The position numbers and the translations under genes are program-made. Shown one piece after another: positions 33,366-37,095 of a stretch of 37,095 nucleotides of DNA (its first letter is position 1; the number at the start of each line of letters is the position of its first letter). Origin of the DNA: Deferrisomatales bacterium (GTDB lineage Bacteria; Desulfobacterota; Deferrisomatia; Deferrisomatales; JARGFW01); NCBI GenBank assembly GCA_029211085.1, contig JARGFW010000013.1, positions 1 through 37,095 on the forward strand. Reading direction: 5' to 3'. The notes below the pieces were generated by a model that was not told where the DNA came from, searched no databases, and saw nothing but the letters and a program-made list of their open reading frames with translations.

Positions 33366-34828
33366 TCAACCTGACCATCGACATGGGCAATTACAACACC
33401 ATCATCACCTTCGCCGGGGAACAGCAGGGGCTGGACCAGGTGCTTCCGGGTGTCGCGGCAAAACTGGGTGATCTGCCCGGTGCCCTGTTCGTGCCGTCCC
33501 TGGTGCATATCGGCGAGGACCGCATACGCATCGGTGAGGAGGTGCTCAGCGCCGGGTTGTACGAGGACGAGGGCTGCTTCCGGGACCTGAAGGACCACGT
33601 GCTCCACCACGCCCCGGTGGCGCGCAACGTGCGCGGTCTGCGGGTGACCCACAAGAAGGCGGCGGCGGATTTCCTCTCGGAGCTCACCGCGCGACTCCAC
33701 GCCGGCTTGGGGCAGGCCATGAACGTGGTGTTCCTGTTCCCCAACCTGGACGGTGAACTGTTCCGGGAACACCTGCGCTACGTGGACTTGGCGGGGGCGC
33801 GTTCGGTGACCCTGGTGGACGAGGACACCGCTGTCGCACTGGGCTACGGGGTGAATCTGTTTGTCGACGACCTGTTGCTGGTGTTCGACTTCGGGTTCTC
33901 CGCGGTGCGTGCCAGGCTCCTGCAGTTTCAATGGCTGGGGCGGGAGTCCTACCGGCCGCCGATCGTGCGCGCTTCGATGGCCCTGCCGGTGGGAACTGCG
34001 GATCTGAAGCTGAAGATCCTGCGGGAACTCCATTCCCACGACGACACGGACACCTCCATGCCGGCGTTCTACTGGAAGAAATTCTCGCTGCACAGTCGTG
34101 ACGCCGACACCTGGAGCCACGTCCGGTTCCAAGAACTGCTGGCCAAGGAGAACCTGGCGGCACAGGTGCAGGCCGCCCTGGACGGTGCCATGGAGGAGGC
34201 GCGGCTCGGTGGCCTGAGAGCCAGCGACGTGAAGAAGGTGTTGTTGCTGGGCGGCGGCACCCGTATCCCCCTGGTGCGGCGCACCCTGGAGGAGAACTTC
34301 GGCGACCGGGTGCTGGGCGATCTGCCCGAACTGGCCCCGGGCCGCGGCGGGGTGCAGTTTCTCACCGAGAGCCCGGTCGACGACATGGTCAACGATGCCT
34401 ACACCCTGCAGATGCGCGACCCGATCACCGGCGAGTACCACTACCCGGTGCTGGTGGAAAAGTTCACCCGCTTCCCCACCGCCAACCCCACCTCCCGGTT
34501 CGTCGTCAACACCTTCTACGATGGCCAATACGAGCTGCAACTCAACGTGTTCCGCACCCAGCGCGACGGAGAACACCCCGGCGGGCGGGAGATCCTGTTC
34601 GGCGACGACGGCAAGATCAGCTTCGTCGGCGCCGGCGCGGGCGACGCCCACGAGCCGGCGATGGCCAGCCCCCTGGTGATCCCCGTCAACCCACCCGGGC
34701 GGCTCGGCGAACGCCGCTTCCTGCTGGAGTTCAAGGTGGACAGCCAGAAACGGCTGCTGCTCACGGTAAAGGATCTTCGAGAGGAGAAGGTGTTGTGGGA
34801 GGACAAACCGATCATCGACCTGCGCTGA
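33362..34828 (+). CDS. divergent Hsp70-family ATPase without the C-terminal lid
   Basis: A 488-residue actin-fold ATPase. The phosphate-1 loop is DMGNYNT (D7-T13) where DnaK has DLGTTNS. The phosphate-2 loop is DFGFSA (D176) in place of DLGGGT, so two glycines are lost. The adenosine motif LLGGGTRIP at about 293-301 is intact. A C-terminal beta-rich domain (about 370-480) resembles the substrate-binding beta domain, and there is no helical lid. Length is shorter than DnaK (about 640). It likely binds ATP with altered hydrolysis and acts as a specialised chaperone or remodeller. The ATG overlaps the HEAT gene's stop. It is not dnaK, which would be elsewhere. Confidence 0.85.
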   Translation: MINLTIDMGNYNTIITFAGEQQGLDQVLPGVAAKLGDLPGALFVPSLVHIGEDRIRIGEEVLSAGLYEDEGCFRDLKDHVLHHAPVARNVRGLRVTHKKAAADFLSELTARLHAGLGQAMNVVFLFPNLDGELFREHLRYVDLAGARSVTLVDEDTAVALGYGVNLFVDDLLLVFDFGFSAVRARLLQFQWLGRESYRPPIVRASMALPVGTADLKLKILRELHSHDDTDTSMPAFYWKKFSLHSRDADTWSHVRFQELLAKENLAAQVQAALDGAMEEARLGGLRASDVKKVLLLGGGTRIPLVRRTLEENFGDRVLGDLPELAPGRGGVQFLTESPVDDMVNDAYTLQMRDPITGEYHYPVLVEKFTRFPTANPTSRFVVNTFYDGQYELQLNVFRTQRDGEHPGGREILFGDDGKISFVGAGAGDAHEPAMASPLVIPVNPPGRLGERRFLLEFKVDSQKRLLLTVKDLREEKVLWEDKPIIDLR

Positions 34829-35079
34829 CCAGCGCCCCGGACTCCCCTGCGGAGAAATTGGCTGCGCGTCGGCGCCTGGCCATGATCCGGCTGGCGGTGG
34901 GGGGGCCCACCTTCATGATCCTGCTGTTCGGCTTGGTGATCGCCTACCGGGTGGCGGGCCGCCCCTTGGGCGACAGGGTGTTCTGGGCGGTGTTGGGAGC
35001 CCTGGTGGTGGGGTTCGCCGTCTACGCAGTGACGGCGCTGGCTTCCCTGCGGCCGCGGCGGCGTGCCAGGGGCGAGTGA
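34795..35079 (+). CDS. small two-helix membrane protein, last gene of the operon
   Basis: A 94-residue protein with two membrane helices, about 35-52 (VGGPTFMILLFGLVIAY) and about 62-86 (VFWAVLGALVVGFAVYAVTALA), and a basic C-terminus (RPRRRARGE). The GTG at 34795 lies 8 bases after GAGGAG and overlaps the Hsp70-like gene by 34 bases; a later start at the ATG near 34882 is possible. Function unknown, likely the membrane partner of this operon. Confidence 0.68.
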   Translation: MGGQTDHRPALTSAPDSPAEKLAARRRLAMIRLAVGGPTFMILLFGLVIAYRVAGRPLGDRVFWAVLGALVVGFAVYAVTALASLRPRRRARGE

Positions 35080-35227
35080 ACGGCCCGAGCCACCGGGGCC
35101 GGCGCCGTACACCGGGTGCGACTCCCGCTCTGGGCCCACGCTGTGGCCGACGACGGACGGCCCAGGTCCCAACGCCAACGGTACCGGGGAAAGATGGGTT
35201 GTGTGGGGGGGGACCCGGGAAACGAAA

Positions 35228-35257
35228 CGGGGGCGGGGCCATTCGGCCCCGCCCCCG
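35228..35257 (-). terminator. terminator after the IscA-like selenoprotein gene
   Basis: A perfect 13-base stem (arms 35228-35240 and 35245-35257) closes ATTC. Read on the minus strand it is followed by GTTTCGTTTCCC. It starts 8 bases past the gene's stop. It may also end the plus-strand operon at 35079. Confidence 0.75.
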
Positions 35258-35265
35258 TGTGGGTG

Positions 35266-35595
35266 TTAGCAGGCGCAGCCGCCGGAGCTGCAGTCGCTGG
35301 GCCCGCAGCCGCCGGTCTGGCTCTGGGCCTGGATCTGAAAACCCTTGCGCATGGGCCCGGTGAGAAAATCGACGGTCAGGCCACCGGCCTCCTCCAGCAA
35401 GCTCTGCTGGATCACCAGTTGAAAACCGTCTTCGGTCTGGATGGTGTCATCGTCTTTTGGCTCGTCCAGAGCCAGGCCCCAAGAGGGCCCGCCTCAGCCG
35501 CTGCCGGCTATGTACACGCGCACCGACGGGTCCGCGTCCTGCTCCTTGAGGGCCTCGAGAAGTTTTTCCCGGGCCAGATCCGTGAGTTGGATCAT
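35266..35595 (-). CDS. IscA/HesB-family selenoprotein with in-frame TGA (Sec34)
   Basis: A 109-residue A-type iron-sulfur carrier if TGA at 35494-35496 is read as selenocysteine. Before it: MIQLTDLAREKLLEAL, then VRVYIAGSG; after it: GGPSWGLALDEP, the exact HesB/IscA pattern, where the normal residue at the TGA is a conserved metal-ligand cysteine. Both halves stay in one frame with no shift, and the C-terminus has cysteines at 97, 102, 107 and 109, matching the C-terminal ligand position. The ATG follows AAGGAG by 7 bases. A SECIS-like hairpin lies downstream of the TGA. HesB-like selenoproteins are known from Deltaproteobacteria. A plain nonsense mutation is the alternative. It is 60 bases after the FapA gene. 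Confidence 0.88.
35458..35474 (-). promoter_or_regulatory. candidate bacterial SECIS element
   Basis: On the minus strand TGGCTC (35474-35469) pairs perfectly with GAGCCA (35463-35458), closing the loop TGGAC (35468-35464). The loop begins 26 bases after the TGA at 35494-35496, and its first two bases include a G, both usual in bacterial SECIS hairpins. A second stem just after the TGA (GGCCC/GGGCC) is also possible. Confidence 0.65.
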
Positions 35596-35655
35596 GGGTC
35601 GTCTCCTTGGGGGGGTGAGTGGAACTTCCAATTGGATGAACGCCGCGGCGAAAGG

Positions 35656-37095
35656 TTACAGGCGCGACAGCGAGACCCGTCCGCGGAGACCGATGCGTTC
35701 GTAGCGCATCTCCACCGGGCCCACGGTGCTTTGCATCTCACGCACCGCGAGGCCGATGCGCACGGTCACACCGGGGTTCACCGCTTCGCTCACCACCAGA
35801 GCCTCCAGCGGTTCGGGGGGGACCAGGGTGGCCGCGGCCTGCTGCCAGCGATCCCCTTCCTCGGCCAGCAGGGGATCGCGGGGCCCTGTGGGGTTCCCGG
35901 AGTCCGGGGTCAGTGCCTCGGCCCACTCGGTGTAGGTTGCCTGGAACGGCTCCACCAGGCTGGGGTGTGCCACCAGCAGTTCGGTGGCGATACCGTTGCG
36001 GTCGCCGAGCACGCCCACCGACACCGAGCCCAGGCAGGCGACCTGGCCGCCCTTGAGGCTGGTCCGCCGCGGAGCCACCAGCCGATCCAGGGCCAGCAGG
36101 TTGCTCTTCAGACTGTAGCGCCGTACCTGCACGGTATGGGCTACCACACCCGCGCGCTCGAAGAACGCCGCCGAGAGGATGCCCCCCACCCGCAGAGGGG
36201 CCTGTCGCTGCTGGATCACGCCGTCGCGCACGAACAGCGAGCCCATCACCTCGAGGGAGGAACGGATGACGCTGCCACGCACCTCCATGTCGCCGAGCAC
36301 CCGCAGGGGGAACGTTAGTTCCAGGTCGCCATCTACGATCACCGACCCGGGAAACACCCGGTCGCTCCACTCGCGCAGTTCCTGGGGGTCGCGCACATGC
36401 AGCAAGGGAAACACGCGAGCCCCGGGTCGCGCGCCGGCGTCCTGGCGCAGGTGGCCGCCGGCGGTGGCCACCACCTGGCGACCGTCGGGGGACAGGGTGA
36501 GACCGCCGCCCAGGTGCACAGGGTCTACCCCCGGGCGCGCCGGCAGCGCCTCGCCGGTCACGGACACTCCGGGTGTGCCGGCGTCCGGGGGGGTGCGTTG
36601 CCCCGCCACCGCGCCGGTCTCGACCTCGCCCAGCACCTGTTCCGGGTACTGCTCGTCCTTGGGTACCGCCGCCAGGAAGCCCTCGGGGTCGCTGGGCAGT
36701 CCCCGCAGCCACTGCACCCGGGCGGGGCCGCCGTCGGTCACCGGGCGGCCGCGGGCGATGCACTCCGGTTCATTGTGGGAACGGCGCAGCAGGGCCATCC
36801 GCACCGCCTGGGGGTTCACCAGGTGGCCGGGGATACCGTAGGCCGTCAGCAGTCGGGTGACGTCGTCCTCTTGAAGCCGCTGGCCCCGGGGCTTCGCTGG
36901 GTACAGCACCAGGTACGCCTCCAGCCGGTCGCGGGAGAAGCGGATCTTCGCCTGTTCGTCCAGCGCTGCTTCGGGGCGTCGCCAGGCGATGGGGAACGGC
37001 CTCCCGTGACCGTATAGGCGGGCTTCACGCACCGCGCTCCAGTCCACCGTAACCCCCGGGAGCTGCTGACCCACGAACGCCACGACGGCAGACAG
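35656..37095 (-). CDS. FapA / DUF342-family protein, 5' end beyond window
   Basis: At least 480 codons on the minus strand, open to the right edge, so the N-terminus is probably missing (a GTG at 37083 has no visible binding site). The N-terminal part has the DUF342 pattern of a helical domain (DDVTRLLTAYGIPGHLVN) followed by IARGRPVTDGGPARVQWL. The middle contains right-handed beta-helix-like repeats (GSVIVDGDLELTFPLRVLGDMEV, RGSVIRSSLEVMGSLFV). The C-terminal about 120 residues end in short strands (MQSTVGPVEMRYERIGLRGRVSL). The family is linked to flagellar assembly/polar organelles in some bacteria but has no clear activity. It is followed 60 bases later by the IscA-like selenoprotein gene, probably in one transcript. 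Confidence 0.85.
   Translation of the reverse strand: MSAVVAFVGQQLPGVTVDWSAVREARLYGHGRPFPIAWRRPEAALDEQAKIRFSRDRLEAYLVLYPAKPRGQRLQEDDVTRLLTAYGIPGHLVNPQAVRMALLRRSHNEPECIARGRPVTDGGPARVQWLRGLPSDPEGFLAAVPKDEQYPEQVLGEVETGAVAGQRTPPDAGTPGVSVTGEALPARPGVDPVHLGGGLTLSPDGRQVVATAGGHLRQDAGARPGARVFPLLHVRDPQELREWSDRVFPGSVIVDGDLELTFPLRVLGDMEVRGSVIRSSLEVMGSLFVRDGVIQQRQAPLRVGGILSAAFFERAGVVAHTVQVRRYSLKSNLLALDRLVAPRRTSLKGGQVACLGSVSVGVLGDRNGIATELLVAHPSLVEPFQATYTEWAEALTPDSGNPTGPRDPLLAEEGDRWQQAAATLVPPEPLEALVVSEAVNPGVTVRIGLAVREMQSTVGPVEMRYERIGLRGRVSLSRL

Noticed and set aside
35494-35496. TGA as a nonsense mutation making the IscA-like gene a pseudogene
   Set aside because: The frame and family pattern continue unbroken beyond the TGA, it replaces precisely the conserved cysteine, and a SECIS-like hairpin follows; a pseudogene would not usually keep these.

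Overview
The window is very GC-rich bacterial DNA with tightly packed genes on both strands. The gene content suggests a non-photosynthetic anaerobe or microaerophile of the old Deltaproteobacteria, possibly Desulfuromonadota-like. The pointers are an IscA/HesB-type selenoprotein, an aminotransferase / homoserine dehydrogenase / ApgM-family operon, a secreted MXAN_6640-like metalloprotease with MopE-type calcium repeats, a DUF342/FapA protein, rubrerythrin, a dicluster ferredoxin and FtsH. This placement is inferred from family content; no phylogenetic marker was analysed.

Layout. 1-4.7 kb: the 5' part of a tRNA-Cys at the left edge, a small hypothetical protein, a eukaryote-type UDP-sugar pyrophosphorylase and a four-domain c-di-GMP signalling protein with a degenerate GGDEF motif. 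4.4-6.6 kb: ftsH translationally coupled to a small Cys-containing protein. 6.7-11.2 kb: a threonine/alanine-type amino-acid operon (aminotransferase, homoserine dehydrogenase, ApgM-family proposed homoserine kinase, zinc-ribbon/winged-helix protein). 11.8-14.5 kb: a two-gene exported molybdenum hydroxylase (IorAB type), closed by a strong terminator. 14.6-20.1 kb: an accessory-looking, less dense stretch with exported proteins, two unrelated putative metalloproteases and several hairpins, including a terminator-like hairpin in the leader of the large protease gene. 20.1-28.9 kb: rubrerythrin and argC, a thioesterase, an acyltransferase-esterase fusion, archease, a sirtuin, an HTH-ferredoxin and a divergent PfkB-like kinase.

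29.2-35.1 kb is the most unusual part: a compact operon of seven genes, one strand, with overlapping or nearly abutting reading frames. It encodes a two-helix membrane protein, a Ycf46-like AAA+ ATPase, a Ycf35/DUF1257 protein, a DUF2997 protein, a HEAT-repeat scaffold, a divergent Hsp70-type ATPase without the C-terminal lid, and a second small membrane protein. The Ycf46, Ycf35 and DUF2997 families are best known from cyanobacteria and plastids. Here they appear in one unit with an Hsp70-like protein and a HEAT protein, which suggests a membrane-linked ATP-driven remodelling complex of unknown function.

35.2-37.1 kb: an IscA/HesB-family gene on the minus strand whose conserved cysteine codon is an in-frame TGA followed by a SECIS-like hairpin, so it probably encodes a selenoprotein that ordinary ORF calling would miss. 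It lies just downstream of a FapA/DUF342 gene that runs off the right edge.
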